Origin: Isotricha intestinalis
Lineage: Eukaryota; Ciliophora; Litostomatea; Vestibuliferida; Isotrichidae
Direction: 5' to 3'
Assembly: GCA_023807065.1 (NCBI GenBank)
Contig: JAJJLU010003512.1
Location: 1 to 63,202 of the forward strand
Length of the DNA stretch: 63,202 bases
A program made the position numbers and the translations under genes. The notes under the pieces are model-generated. The model saw only the letters and a program-made list of their open reading frames with translations. It ran no database searches and was not told the origin of the DNA. This document shows, piece after piece, positions 18,059-28,515 of the stretch; the stretch's first letter is position 1; each line of letters opens with the position of its first letter.

Positions 18059-21000
18059 TTAGATTTCATGAAAAGGTATTTTTAAGTCTTCTAATTTTTT
18101 TTGGTTGAACTTTTTTTCGCTTTTGCTTCTTTTTAATTCATAGTCATATTGTAAACGTATATTTTCTTTATGAACAGGTTTTTTTTCAATGTAACCTTGT
18201 TTAGGATAAGTCCAAGGAATCATAATTCTACTTTGAATTTTTTCGTTTTCTAATACTCTAACATTATTTTCCATTAATAATTTATCTTTTAAAGGACTAA
18301 TTAAATTTAATTGATTAGGATTATGAGCACCTTCACATTCATTATACGGATTTAGACATTTAATAAATTTTTTTCTTATTTCTTCTCTATCATATTCGTC
18401 TTGTTCAATTTCTTTTCCATTTATAAATATTTTTTGAGTATAATCAGGATGTAACTTTTTACACATATGATTTTTAAATGTTTTATATTTTGTATTTAAT
18501 TTCTCATATTTTTCAGGATCTTCTATTTCCATATCTATCCCTTTTTTAATAAAGATTTCTAATAATAATATTCTTTCTTTTAATTTTTCTATATCTATAT
18601 CATATTTTGCCATTATATTTTTTACATTTAAATAAAAATCTTCAATTTGTATATTTAAATATGTATGTCTATTATATATTGAAAAATTACTTCCTTTTTT
18701 CATTTTTTCACTATAAATTAAAAAAGTACTTAATGGAATTTTAATATTAAAATGATCTAATACTGATTGAGTAACTCTATAATTCAAAACATCTTTTGGT
18801 ATTTTTCTCTTAATATTTAAATTTTTTCTCCATTTTTCATCTAAAATTTTATATTTTTCATTCATTTCTTTTTGTTCTTTTATGACAGTTTCATGTAATT
18901 TAGTGATTAACTTATTACATTCGGTATATCTTCTAAAATTATATAAGATAATTGCTTTTTTTAATAAACCAAATTTTTTCATATAATCTTGATCAATTTC
19001 TTCAGGATTTCCTTTGTAATTTATTTTCTTTAAAATTTTTTCATTAGTTTTTTTAGCATTTATTTTATTTTTTAGAAGTTCTTCATCATTTAATTTTTGA
19101 TATTTACAGAAATTACATAAAGTTTTTTTTTTTCCTTTAGTATTTTTTCCACATCCCGAACAATAAAAAAGGGGTCCAGAAGGTTTCCATTCTTTTTCAA
19201 TACATGGGTCTTTATTTTTCTCTAAATTTTTTAATACTTCTTTCCTTGAATTAATAACACCATTTATTTCTTGTTCAAATTTTAATTCACTTATTTGATG
19301 GGCATAAGGACATTTTCCTCCAAATTGAACCGATAAATTTATATCTGAATGAGGCCATCGAGGCCTTGAATCTAATGGACATTGACTTTTTAAAGGACAC
19401 ATTATTGTTTTAAAATAATTGAAATATTTATCTTTTATAAAAGTAAATTGAGGATTTGAATCTTTATATTTTGGATTTATTAAATATTTTACATCTATTT
19501 TATCCTTATCTTTTAATAATTGTTTATTAAATTCTATCATTGATATTTCTTCTTGTAATTGTTCTGCTTCTTTTTGCTTATTTTTTCTATAATCTTCAAT
19601 TGATTTTATTATTGAATATACTTCAGAACATAATTCTTTATTTTTTAAATTGTCAAAATTATCTGGTATAACTTCTATTTTTTTTTTTTTATCTTCTTTT
19701 TTTTCTTCTGTTTCATTGAGTAAATCTAATATATCTTTCTTTTTATTTTTATTTAGTTCATTTTTTATTCTTTCAGCTTCTCTTTTTTGATTTAAATACA
19801 GGGCAAATTTAGGATCAAAATATGCTTTGATATCATCTAAACTAAATGCTTTTTCTAATAATTCAATGGTTTCATTATATTTACCTTCATTAAATAATAA
19901 TTTTGCTTGTCTACAAATACCTTCTTTATAAATAATTGGATATCTTGTTGTTAAATTTTTTCCCATTTCTCCGACCCATTTATCATTATTTACTCTCATT
20001 TCAATTAATTCTTCTTGATTCATATTATTTATTTTATTTATATCTTTAACACTTTTATTTATATTTGGTTCAAAAGTACATTGTTTGGCATCGCTTAAAC
20101 ACATAAAAATTTTTTCTTTTTCTTTATTGAATTCTGGTCTTTTCCACATATTAAATTTTTCATCTTTTTCTAAACTTTTTTCATTATTAAAAACTTCATT
20201 GAAATTTTTTTCTCTTTGTTCTAATATAATATTATTATGAGAATTATGGATACAATATAAAGGACAATTATTAGTATGGATTTTACAATTATTAGATTTT
20301 GAAGGTCCCCAAAAAGATAAATTATCACTTTTAGCAAATATAAATTTCCCTTTTTCATTTACTCCTAATCTATGTAATAATTTAAAAAAATAATATTTTA
20401 AACCATCTGAATAATATTTATGTAATTTCCTATATTTAAATGAATTTTGATTATTCATTTCGTTTTTATTACCAAATTTTCTTTTTGATGCTTCTGGATA
20501 TTTTTTTCTTATATATTGTTCCATTTGATTTAAATATTTAGATATTGAATCTTTATTATTATCGATTATTCTATTTTGCATTTTTTTATAATATTTTATC
20601 ACCATTGATTTAATATAATTATTTAATTTCCTATCTTGTATTAATATTTCTTCTAATTTTTGTTTTTCTTTTTTTTCATTCTCAATATCAATATTATTTC
20701 TTTTTATCATATATTTTTTATTTTTTTCATGTTGTTTTTTAATTTTACTGTCATTTAAAATTCCTTTTTCATTATTTTTCAAATGTTTAAATAAAGCTTT
20801 TATTTCTTTATCTTTATCATTAACTTCCCATCCTTCAGGATAAACAATTGTTCTATAATCTCTAAATTCTTGATCAATCATTTTTTTAATAATATTATCA
20901 TATTTAAATTGGTTTTTTAAACTTATCATAACCCTTCCAGTTTTATATTTATCTTTTGGTTTGGATAGCTCATCAAATCTTTTAAATAATTTAATTACTT

Positions 21001-22252
21001 CTTCATTTGTTAATTTTCTATTTTCTCTATCAATTATTTCATTTTTAATTCTTTCTTCTTCAAGTATTTCAAATTCATTTTCTCTTTCTTCTTTATCTAT
21101 ATTATATTTTTCTTCTATTAAATTATAAAACTTTTTTTTATCATATTTATATAAACCTTTATAATATCTATCTCTTGGTTTAATTTTATTTTCCCAATAA
21201 TCTATTAAAGGTTTTGGATGAAGAGTTTTTGTTCCTGTTGCTTTCTTAAATATTTTACTTAATCTATTTATTATTTCATCATCACTTAAAAAAAATTGTA
21301 ATTCATTTTCTAAGTTATTTACTCCATATTCCCATTGAATTCTTTTTTTGTTTTTTTCAATAATACTTAAACTTTTCCAAAATTCAATTAATTTTTTTTC
21401 GTCATTTGTTAAATTTAAATTTTTTTTTTCATAATTATCTAATAATTTTGAAAAGAATTTTTGAAAATTATTTACATTCATTTCTTTTTCTTCTATTTCA
21501 TCAAGCTCCTTTTGATTAGGATATAATCTTCTCATAGTTTCTTTTGTAAATTTAGGTTTATCTTTTTCTGAATTTTGTTTTTGATTTATATTATATTTCT
21601 CTGAATAACGATTGATTTGACTTTGTAAATCATCCAAAAAAAATTTATTATAATATTCAATACTATAATTTATATCTCCATTAGAATATTTCATTAAAGG
21701 TTTTATTTTTTTATTTATTTTTATACCTTTGTTTTCTTGAACACGATAATTTAAAAAAAATTTAAATAATTCTTCAGCATTGGTTTGCATATAACCTTTT
21801 TGTTTAGTATATTCATCTTTCAAATTTAGAATTAAAGTTTGTGGAATTAATTTATAATCTTCGTTATCATCTAATTTAAATTCTGATTGAGTATGATAAT
21901 TACTATCACTTACTGAAGAATTAACATCAATATTCATATTATTATTATTGTTTTTATTAATATTGCTACTATAATTCTTGTTAATATTTCTAACTTTATT
22001 AGTACTTGATTTTGAAATTTTACTTTGATTTAAATTTTGACTTTTATTGATTGGAACTGGCTGAGAATTTTCATTTTCATATATTTTAAAATTATATTTT
22101 GATTTTGGCATATTTGTATTTGGATATTCAATTTCTGAATAATAATTATTATAATCTGGTAAAGGATAATCTTCATCAACAATTGCATCATCAAAATTTT
22201 GGTTAAACTGTATTTGATTAATATCTGAATATTGATCATATAAATAAGTCAT
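18059..22252 (-). CDS. Large zinc-finger protein, CCCH-like and CxxC clusters, unknown function
   Basis: A 1397-residue intronless protein I do not recognise. The first 120 residues are Asn/Ser-rich and disordered; residues 150-620 are charged and helical. Cys/His clusters are spread through the rest: CKIHTNNCPLYCIH (near 650), a region with CPLKSQC and GGKCPYAH (about 950-985) that looks like a CCCH finger, a CSGCGKNTKGKKKTLCNFC zinc ribbon (about 1030-1048), MCKKLHPDYT (near 1262) and CLNPYNECEGAH (near 1300). Between them are two TPR-like helical pairs, ICRQAKLLFNEGKYNETIELL (near 780) and KKAIILYNFRRYTECNKLI (near 1100). CCCH fingers usually bind RNA, so an RNA-binding scaffold is a reasonable guess. 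Its upstream neighbour on the same strand is IFT80, 161 bp away. Confidence 0.7.
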   Translation of the reverse strand: MTYLYDQYSDINQIQFNQNFDDAIVDEDYPLPDYNNYYSEIEYPNTNMPKSKYNFKIYENENSQPVPINKSQNLNQSKISKSSTNKVRNINKNYSSNINKNNNNNMNIDVNSSVSDSNYHTQSEFKLDDNEDYKLIPQTLILNLKDEYTKQKGYMQTNAEELFKFFLNYRVQENKGIKINKKIKPLMKYSNGDINYSIEYYNKFFLDDLQSQINRYSEKYNINQKQNSEKDKPKFTKETMRRLYPNQKELDEIEEKEMNVNNFQKFFSKLLDNYEKKNLNLTNDEKKLIEFWKSLSIIEKNKKRIQWEYGVNNLENELQFFLSDDEIINRLSKIFKKATGTKTLHPKPLIDYWENKIKPRDRYYKGLYKYDKKKFYNLIEEKYNIDKEERENEFEILEEERIKNEIIDRENRKLTNEEVIKLFKRFDELSKPKDKYKTGRVMISLKNQFKYDNIIKKMIDQEFRDYRTIVYPEGWEVNDKDKEIKALFKHLKNNEKGILNDSKIKKQHEKNKKYMIKRNNIDIENEKKEKQKLEEILIQDRKLNNYIKSMVIKYYKKMQNRIIDNNKDSISKYLNQMEQYIRKKYPEASKRKFGNKNEMNNQNSFKYRKLHKYYSDGLKYYFFKLLHRLGVNEKGKFIFAKSDNLSFWGPSKSNNCKIHTNNCPLYCIHNSHNNIILEQREKNFNEVFNNEKSLEKDEKFNMWKRPEFNKEKEKIFMCLSDAKQCTFEPNINKSVKDINKINNMNQEELIEMRVNNDKWVGEMGKNLTTRYPIIYKEGICRQAKLLFNEGKYNETIELLEKAFSLDDIKAYFDPKFALYLNQKREAERIKNELNKNKKKDILDLLNETEEKKEDKKKKIEVIPDNFDNLKNKELCSEVYSIIKSIEDYRKNKQKEAEQLQEEISMIEFNKQLLKDKDKIDVKYLINPKYKDSNPQFTFIKDKYFNYFKTIMCPLKSQCPLDSRPRWPHSDINLSVQFGGKCPYAHQISELKFEQEINGVINSRKEVLKNLEKNKDPCIEKEWKPSGPLFYCSGCGKNTKGKKKTLCNFCKYQKLNDEELLKNKINAKKTNEKILKKINYKGNPEEIDQDYMKKFGLLKKAIILYNFRRYTECNKLITKLHETVIKEQKEMNEKYKILDEKWRKNLNIKRKIPKDVLNYRVTQSVLDHFNIKIPLSTFLIYSEKMKKGSNFSIYNRHTYLNIQIEDFYLNVKNIMAKYDIDIEKLKERILLLEIFIKKGIDMEIEDPEKYEKLNTKYKTFKNHMCKKLHPDYTQKIFINGKEIEQDEYDREEIRKKFIKCLNPYNECEGAHNPNQLNLISPLKDKLLMENNVRVLENEKIQSRIMIPWTYPKQGYIEKKPVHKENIRLQYDYELKRSKSEKKFNQKKLEDLKIPFHEI

Positions 22253-22413
22253 TTTAAAATTATATATTTATATTATTTATTTCAAACACAAAAAATTTAA
22301 AAAAATAATACTTAAAAAATCTAAATTTAATTTAATAAAATAATATGAATTTTTATTAATAACAAATTTAAAAATTAAACTTTTTAAATTTTATGTTTTC
22401 AAAATTTAATAAT

Positions 22414-24672
22414 TTATTTTTGAGTTTCTAGCTTTTTATCTTCTGCAATTTTTGCTTTAATTTTATCCCAATCAATAGTATTATCTCTTGATAATTCAAT
22501 AAATTTAGAATTAACTTCTTCTAAACCAACACTTTCTAAATATTTTTGTCTATAACCTAAAACAGTATCAATATGAGTTTTAAAATTAAGTGCTAAATTC
22601 AAAGCTCTATCCCATCTAAATAAATTTATATTAATTTTAATAGCTCTATAAATTAATTTCCCTTGAATTAATATATTTTCAGCTTCATCAATTCTATTAG
22701 ATAATAATAAAACATAAGCTGATATTAAATTTTCATTATAATTTTGTTCTTTTAATTTTAATATTTTTTCAATGAAATTTACTTTATCAACTTCATCAAT
22801 AGAAGCAACTGCAGTTTCAGCTATTTGAATTTCTCTATAATTAATGCAAATTGCACTGAATGCAGTCCATAAAACTTTATCTTTAACATATCTACATAAT
22901 TTTAATCCTCTTTCAATTCCATCTTGATAACTTAATAAATTTAATAATAAACCAGCATAAGGAGTTATTGTCTTTGAACATAATGATCCGTCACTTTTTA
23001 ATATATTACAAAATGAACCAGTGAAATTTAATATTTGTGAATTTTTCCCTATATTACTTGCATCTTTTTCATATCTACATCCATCTAAAATTTCCTTTTC
23101 TAAATAAACTGCATTTGGATAAACCCAAGCATAAAATTTTTCATCTGCTATTGCACATAACATATCATTTGAATCATTCCATGCAAAAGAATCACACATA
23201 TTTGTTATTTTTACTACTTTTGGTATATATACATTACTAATATATAAGTCTTTATTTGTATCTGTGAAACATACTTTTCTATCTCTACTTAAATCACTTT
23301 GATTTAATTGAATTTCACATATATCCATTGAATGATTAATTTCTACATTAAGTGGTTTTCCACTTTGAATATCATATAATTTTATTGTTTTTGGATTATT
23401 TGGAGGTAAAATTGCAATAATATCATTTGATATACAAATCATTTTTTTAGATAACAAAGAAAATCTAACTCCAGTAATTTGGGGAGATTGAATTTGTTTA
23501 CCATCATAAGTATAAATATTTAATCCATTCATATCATCTAACAAAGCAAAAAATCTTGGACACATTAAAGTCATTTTAACCTTATCTTTAATATCAAATT
23601 TATAAGGAGCACTTAAATTATCAACATTATAAATATGGCATTGATTATTAGTAACAACGATTAAATAATCATAACCAAGAGTCATATCAATTAATCTTTC
23701 ATTAAAGTCAATTTCTGCGAATCCATCAGTTTGAAAATCAGTAACAATTAATTTATTATTTTCATCTAATCTAACTTCAATATTTTTCCAAGAAACAGCT
23801 CTATCAATAATATTTCCAAAAACAACAGAACCATTACCTCCAGCCCCTGCAACAGTAGTACCATCTCCACTCCAGCTTAATTTAAATAAACTTCCAGAAT
23901 CAACTTTATTAAAAGAATAAGTCCATCCTGTTTTATTACATAATCTCATCATTTCAAAAGAACCAACTGCAAAATATTCTCCTGATGGAGCCCATGCAAC
24001 AGAAGTAGTAACATAATTATATGGTAAACTAACAAATAAATTTCTTCCATATTGATCCCATATTTTATATTTCCTATCTTCTCCACCTGATACAATTAAT
24101 TTATTTGAAAAATTCCAATCAACACATAGGACAATTTCATCATGAGCTTTCCAAGAAAGTGTTTTATTCCCTCCTTTAAATATGGGTTTAATAGCTAAAT
24201 TTTTCTCACTTGAATAAAGCATATAATTTTCATCAGGGGACCAAGCAATAGCATAAACAGGTGAAGAAATTTCAACTAATTTTGAACGTAAAACTCCTTG
24301 TCTACTCCAAATTTTAACAATTCCATCTTCACCACTTGTTGCAATTGCTTGACCATCACTATTCCATTTAATACATATTATTGCTGTTGAATGTGCTGAA
24401 TCTACTATTTTTTCTACTTTACCTGTTTTATTTATTACTTTTAATGTCCCTTCTACAGTCCCTAATGCAATAGCATCTGTATGAGATGAAGGTCCCCACT
24501 CTATCGAAGTACAACCTACATCCAGCTCCATGAACTCGTCTATGTATTCACCGTTATAGTCCCACATTAATATTGTTTTGTCACTTAAAGTGTACAACTT
24601 ATTATCAGGTGCCCAACAACATGAAGAAACTAAACCTGAATGGCGTTCTGATTTTTTTATTTTAAGTTTCAT
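22414..24672 (-). CDS. IFT80: Intraflagellar transport protein IFT80
   Basis: A 752-residue intronless homologue of IFT80, an IFT-B peripheral subunit needed to build cilia. Length matches the family (about 750-780). The N-terminal half is a WD40 propeller with repeats such as LVSSCCWAPDNKLYTLSD, IICIKWNSDGQAIATSGEDG, IVKIWSRQGV, VLCVDWNFSNKLIVSGGEDR and KYKIWDQYG. A second propeller follows (about 300-560), then a helical C-terminal region including VLWTAFSAICINYREIQIAETA. The N-terminal order and spacing of WD motifs, and the C-terminal LWTAFSA and FRWDRALNLAL segments, are what I recognise from IFT80. The start is the first ATG after a leader with AAACCCAAAAAAAAA on the coding strand. It is divergent from the gene at 24854. 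Confidence 0.93.
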   Translation of the reverse strand: MKLKIKKSERHSGLVSSCCWAPDNKLYTLSDKTILMWDYNGEYIDEFMELDVGCTSIEWGPSSHTDAIALGTVEGTLKVINKTGKVEKIVDSAHSTAIICIKWNSDGQAIATSGEDGIVKIWSRQGVLRSKLVEISSPVYAIAWSPDENYMLYSSEKNLAIKPIFKGGNKTLSWKAHDEIVLCVDWNFSNKLIVSGGEDRKYKIWDQYGRNLFVSLPYNYVTTSVAWAPSGEYFAVGSFEMMRLCNKTGWTYSFNKVDSGSLFKLSWSGDGTTVAGAGGNGSVVFGNIIDRAVSWKNIEVRLDENNKLIVTDFQTDGFAEIDFNERLIDMTLGYDYLIVVTNNQCHIYNVDNLSAPYKFDIKDKVKMTLMCPRFFALLDDMNGLNIYTYDGKQIQSPQITGVRFSLLSKKMICISNDIIAILPPNNPKTIKLYDIQSGKPLNVEINHSMDICEIQLNQSDLSRDRKVCFTDTNKDLYISNVYIPKVVKITNMCDSFAWNDSNDMLCAIADEKFYAWVYPNAVYLEKEILDGCRYEKDASNIGKNSQILNFTGSFCNILKSDGSLCSKTITPYAGLLLNLLSYQDGIERGLKLCRYVKDKVLWTAFSAICINYREIQIAETAVASIDEVDKVNFIEKILKLKEQNYNENLISAYVLLLSNRIDEAENILIQGKLIYRAIKININLFRWDRALNLALNFKTHIDTVLGYRQKYLESVGLEEVNSKFIELSRDNTIDWDKIKAKIAEDKKLETQK

Positions 24673-24853
24673 TTTTTTAATCTTAATTTTTTTTTTGGGT
24701 TTTTTATTGATTTTTTTTCATTTTTTTATATTTAGGGTTTTAAAGGGCGTTTATTATTTTAAATATTTTTTAATTATTTTTAATTTTTATATTTATTTGA
24801 GATATTATTTATTTTATTTAATGTTAAAAATTTAAAATTTAAATTTTTTAAAA
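24673..24853. promoter_or_regulatory. Divergent promoter region of IFT80 and the basic protein
   Basis: 181 bp between two divergent start codons. On the IFT80 coding strand it is A-rich with C runs: AACGCCCTTTAAAACCCTAA and, nearer the start, AAAAAACCCAAAAAAAAA. These match the A/C-rich leader words upstream of RPS16 and UDP-sugar pyrophosphorylase. A promoter function is inferred from position and recurrence. Confidence 0.45.
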
Positions 24854-26617
24854 ATGAATTCATTTACTAAATTTTCTGGTTTTGAATTAGAAAGTCCTGA
24901 TTCAAATGTTTTAACACCAATTGAACTTAATTGTGAAAAAGTTCCTGAAGATACTTATGAGGGTTTAACAACAACTGAGCAAAACGATCAGATATTTCAA
25001 AATTATATGTCACTTTCCAAATTTAAAAACACAAATTTTGATGGAAGTGCCTCATTTGGGATTAATAAAGAAACTCCTGAAAATAATAATATTAATAATA
25101 TATCAATAAATTCTTATCGAAAAAATTTATCAAGAAATAATTCTAATATTACTCTTAAAGATATAGATGTCACTCCTTACAAAGATGAAATAAACAATGA
25201 AAAAGAAAATAAAGGAAAAGATTCAAATGGTAATTATACTCCAATTTCTACAATTTGTAATTATTATTTGCAAAGTGAAAGTAATTTAAAAACTGCAAAA
25301 AAGAAAAAAATGAATGTTAAAAAAGATAATTGTAAAAAAAATATTTATGAATATTTAAATACTCCAACAGTTAATTATATTAAGGAAAAAAATGGAAATT
25401 CAGAAATAAGATGCCTAGATAAATGTAAAAATAAATTAAATAATATTATAAGCTCAATTAAAAAAGAATACAAAAATAATAGTTTTATCAATAAAGAAAA
25501 GGGAAATAGCTTAAGACCTAAATCATATAGTCATGGAAAAAATTATTTGTGTAAAAAATTTTCTGTTAAATTTGTTAATCCTTATTGTAAACAATCAGCG
25601 ATTGAAGAAATAAAGAAAATTTATCATTTTTCTATGAGTAAAAATAAAGAAAAAAATCCTTTATATGATATAATTCAAAAAATAAAAAAGCAAGAATCAA
25701 AAGATATAAAAAAAAAAGATAAAGAAAAAATTAGAAATAAAAATAAAAAATTAATACCTCATTGTAAAATAGATATTAGAATTGATAAAGAAACATCAAG
25801 AAATAATTATAAACCAATGAAAACAGAAAAAAAAAGAAATTGTTCAGTTGAACCAAATAATAATAACCATATTTATCATACAATAAATAGTGCAAATAGA
25901 ACAAAAGGTATTTATCAAAATTATAAAAAATATCAACCAAAAATTTCAAAAATAAATTTAAAACTTAACACAAAAATACCAAAGCAATATTCTCAAAGTT
26001 TCATTAACGATAATAATTGCATTAAATATAATAATAAAGGTAATAATAAAAGAAATTATTCTTTTCAAAATAAAAATACTGCCATTCAAAAAAAACAAAT
26101 TTTAAATTCTTCAAATAAAAATTCTAGAACAAATTCAAATTTTCTTCCTCAAAGTAAGAGAACAGTTCCAAAATATTATATAATTAAATCTCCATTTGAA
26201 AAATCAAATATTCAATCAGCAAGACAATCAAATAAAAATAAAAGAAGTTTTTTAACTAAAATAAAAAAATCACCTTCAAATTATATATGTACAACAAATG
26301 CAAATACATCTTCAAATTATACTCCAAATATTACCACAACAAATGGTAATAATATTATTAAAACTGAAAATACTATTGAAACTATTCCTAGTAGTTTTAG
26401 ATTAAATTCCGAAAACAATAAATTTAAAAAAATGGTTTGCTATGCTAATAAAATGTATAAAGATTTTAAAGAAAAAGGAAAAATTCCTACAAAAAAAAGA
26501 CATAAAGCAAATAGTATTACTAGAAAAATTCAAGCTACTATTATTAAAACTAATGATGATAGAAAAAAAAGTAGTAATTTATCTTTTACAAGAAGTAATT
26601 CCAGAAATATTAAATAA
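24854..26617 (+). CDS. Basic low-complexity protein, unknown function
   Basis: A 587-residue intronless protein rich in Asn, Lys, Ser and Tyr with few hydrophobic blocks and no recognisable domain. Landmarks are an acidic, Thr/Pro-containing N-terminus (SPDSNVLTPIELN and TPENNN), SPF/TP sites that could be phosphorylated (TPISTICNYYLQ, KSPFEKSNIQ), and long stretches of Lys/Arg/Asn that would bind nucleic acid or microtubules. A short region around 220-265 (LCKKFSVKFVNPYCKQSAIEEIKKIYHF) is the only part with a folded look. It shares a promoter region with IFT80, which hints at, but does not show, a ciliary or basal-body role. Confidence 0.7.
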   Translation: MNSFTKFSGFELESPDSNVLTPIELNCEKVPEDTYEGLTTTEQNDQIFQNYMSLSKFKNTNFDGSASFGINKETPENNNINNISINSYRKNLSRNNSNITLKDIDVTPYKDEINNEKENKGKDSNGNYTPISTICNYYLQSESNLKTAKKKKMNVKKDNCKKNIYEYLNTPTVNYIKEKNGNSEIRCLDKCKNKLNNIISSIKKEYKNNSFINKEKGNSLRPKSYSHGKNYLCKKFSVKFVNPYCKQSAIEEIKKIYHFSMSKNKEKNPLYDIIQKIKKQESKDIKKKDKEKIRNKNKKLIPHCKIDIRIDKETSRNNYKPMKTEKKRNCSVEPNNNNHIYHTINSANRTKGIYQNYKKYQPKISKINLKLNTKIPKQYSQSFINDNNCIKYNNKGNNKRNYSFQNKNTAIQKKQILNSSNKNSRTNSNFLPQSKRTVPKYYIIKSPFEKSNIQSARQSNKNKRSFLTKIKKSPSNYICTTNANTSSNYTPNITTTNGNNIIKTENTIETIPSSFRLNSENNKFKKMVCYANKMYKDFKEKGKIPTKKRHKANSITRKIQATIIKTNDDRKKSSNLSFTRSNSRNIK

Positions 26618-26718
26618 AAGGATATATTATAAATTAAATATTTATATTATATATCATTTTCAATTTCAATAAAAAACTTATTTTGGCAAATTTTATTAAT
26701 ACATAAATTATTATATAT

Positions 26719-28515
26719 TTAATTGAAAATAAGAGATATATATTCATCATTTCTTTCATTTTGCATTTGTCTTTTTTTAATTGGACTAGATAAAAATTTC
26801 TCATTTAAATCTCTTGTAATTTTTATATCACAAGTAAATAAAACAATAGTAGGATTATAATTATGTAAACTCCCTTCAAAGATTATATTTGAATCACAAA
26901 AAATTTTAATATCCTTAACAGTATCTAAAGTATTAGATTTTAAATGTGAAAATTTTATATAAGAAACAAAAACAGGCTCTGAAAAAATATAATATATACT
27001 ATCATTAGATGTTTCATAATAACATAATTTTATATTATTATATTTAAAAAGAATTTCTTTATCACTAATTAATTCTGTATTTGTTAATATTTTATATTCT
27101 TTTACATTAAATAAATTATCTCCATTTTCATTGTAAATTTCAATTTTATCTAAACCAATATTATCATTTTCTTTGTAATTTATACTAAAATTACTAATAA
27201 ATTCAAATTTAAAAATATAACCACAAGGTAAATAAGGAGTTTCATAACATTGTTCATATAAAAAAGAGGCATATTTTTTAATTTCATCTTTTTTATTTTC
27301 ATATTTACTTAAATCAATTTTTTTAATAGGAAAAGTAATATCTTGTCCAAAATCTTTTTTATCTTTATTTTCTAAACAAGTTTCCCCAATTCCTTGATAT
27401 AAATAAATAGTATCATAATATTCATCGTCTAAATAAATTTCAATCGTTTTAGTGCATTTTTCCAATTCATTTTTTTTATTAAAATTATATATTTTAATTC
27501 TTTTAATATTAATAACATCAGCAAAAAATAATTCAATATAAGGAGGGCTTTCTTCTTTTTTTAATGAAGTTAACCACATATTAGTTTCATCATCAGTATT
27601 ATTGATTCCATTAAAAACATTTTCAAAAATTCTATCATCATTTTCATCATCATATATTGTTCTTAAATCTTTTGGCATTGCTCCTATTGTTTCTGCAGTT
27701 TCAACGGAAATTAATTCATTTTTTAAATCATAAAATTCTATTCCTGTTAAACCTACATTTTTTCTATTTCCATAATTTTGAGTTATTATTAATCTAATTT
27801 TATTAAATGATATATATTTTTTTTCTTGTGGTTTTATATTAAATGATTTTGATTTTTCTATTGGGGATAGCATATCATACATTGATCTAAAATTTATATT
27901 TATATTATTTATATCATAATTATTTATGTTTCTTGCACTATAAATATTTTCTTTGGTGAAAAATCTTTTTTGAGGATATTTAGTTTTAGAAGATGAAAAA
28001 AATCTTTTATTTTCTTGAAAAACATTTGAATATTTTATTTCTCCTATTCTTATACAATTAAATTCCCTATTTTTTAAAAGTGAACCTTTATAAATTAAAA
28101 TATTATTTTTATATATTTCTATGTCTTTTATTGGAGAAATACTTATTTCTTCTTCATTGAAATTATTTATTATTATTTTTTCTATCTCATATTTACTTAT
28201 AATTGAAAAATTAATTGTAAGACCTTTAAAGAATTGAGTTATAAAATAATTATCTTCATATTGATTATTGTTATCATTAAATAAATATCTAAGATTAAAT
28301 GAATCTACTTCTAAACAATTTGAATTATAATTTAAAATTTGAATTTTTTCTTGTTTGTGATTTAATAATTGAATATTTTTCAGACCCATATATTTATTAT
28401 CATTATTATAAGTAGATAAAATAACAAGAGAATATTGAATTAGACGATATTCATTATTATTAATAAAATTATTATTTTTTTCATTATTGTCCAATCCACG
28501 TTTGTGGAACGACAT
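26719..28515 (-). CDS. KATNIP: Katanin-interacting protein (KATNIP/KIAA0556) homologue, short form
   Basis: A 598-residue intronless protein with three copies of the DUF4457-type module found in KATNIP, a ciliary-base protein that binds microtubules and katanin. Each copy has a strand-rich start ending in G-L-x-x-I-x-x-x (YMGLKNIQLLNH, NVGLTGIEFYDLK, NIGLDKIEIYNENG) and a galactose-binding-like lip with an I-x-I-Y-x-x-x-x-I-Y-x-G element (IEIYKNNILIYKGSL, IEIYLDDEYYDTIYLYQG, IKIFCDSNIIFEGSL). The middle copy is the most typical, with the segment NMWLTSLKKEE then YIELFF. The protein is much shorter than vertebrate KATNIP and keeps essentially only these modules. A role in cilium assembly is inferred by homology. 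Confidence 0.78.
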   Translation of the reverse strand: MSFHKRGLDNNEKNNNFINNNEYRLIQYSLVILSTYNNDNKYMGLKNIQLLNHKQEKIQILNYNSNCLEVDSFNLRYLFNDNNNQYEDNYFITQFFKGLTINFSIISKYEIEKIIINNFNEEEISISPIKDIEIYKNNILIYKGSLLKNREFNCIRIGEIKYSNVFQENKRFFSSSKTKYPQKRFFTKENIYSARNINNYDINNININFRSMYDMLSPIEKSKSFNIKPQEKKYISFNKIRLIITQNYGNRKNVGLTGIEFYDLKNELISVETAETIGAMPKDLRTIYDDENDDRIFENVFNGINNTDDETNMWLTSLKKEESPPYIELFFADVINIKRIKIYNFNKKNELEKCTKTIEIYLDDEYYDTIYLYQGIGETCLENKDKKDFGQDITFPIKKIDLSKYENKKDEIKKYASFLYEQCYETPYLPCGYIFKFEFISNFSINYKENDNIGLDKIEIYNENGDNLFNVKEYKILTNTELISDKEILFKYNNIKLCYYETSNDSIYYIFSEPVFVSYIKFSHLKSNTLDTVKDIKIFCDSNIIFEGSLHNYNPTIVLFTCDIKITRDLNEKFLSSPIKKRQMQNERNDEYISLIFN

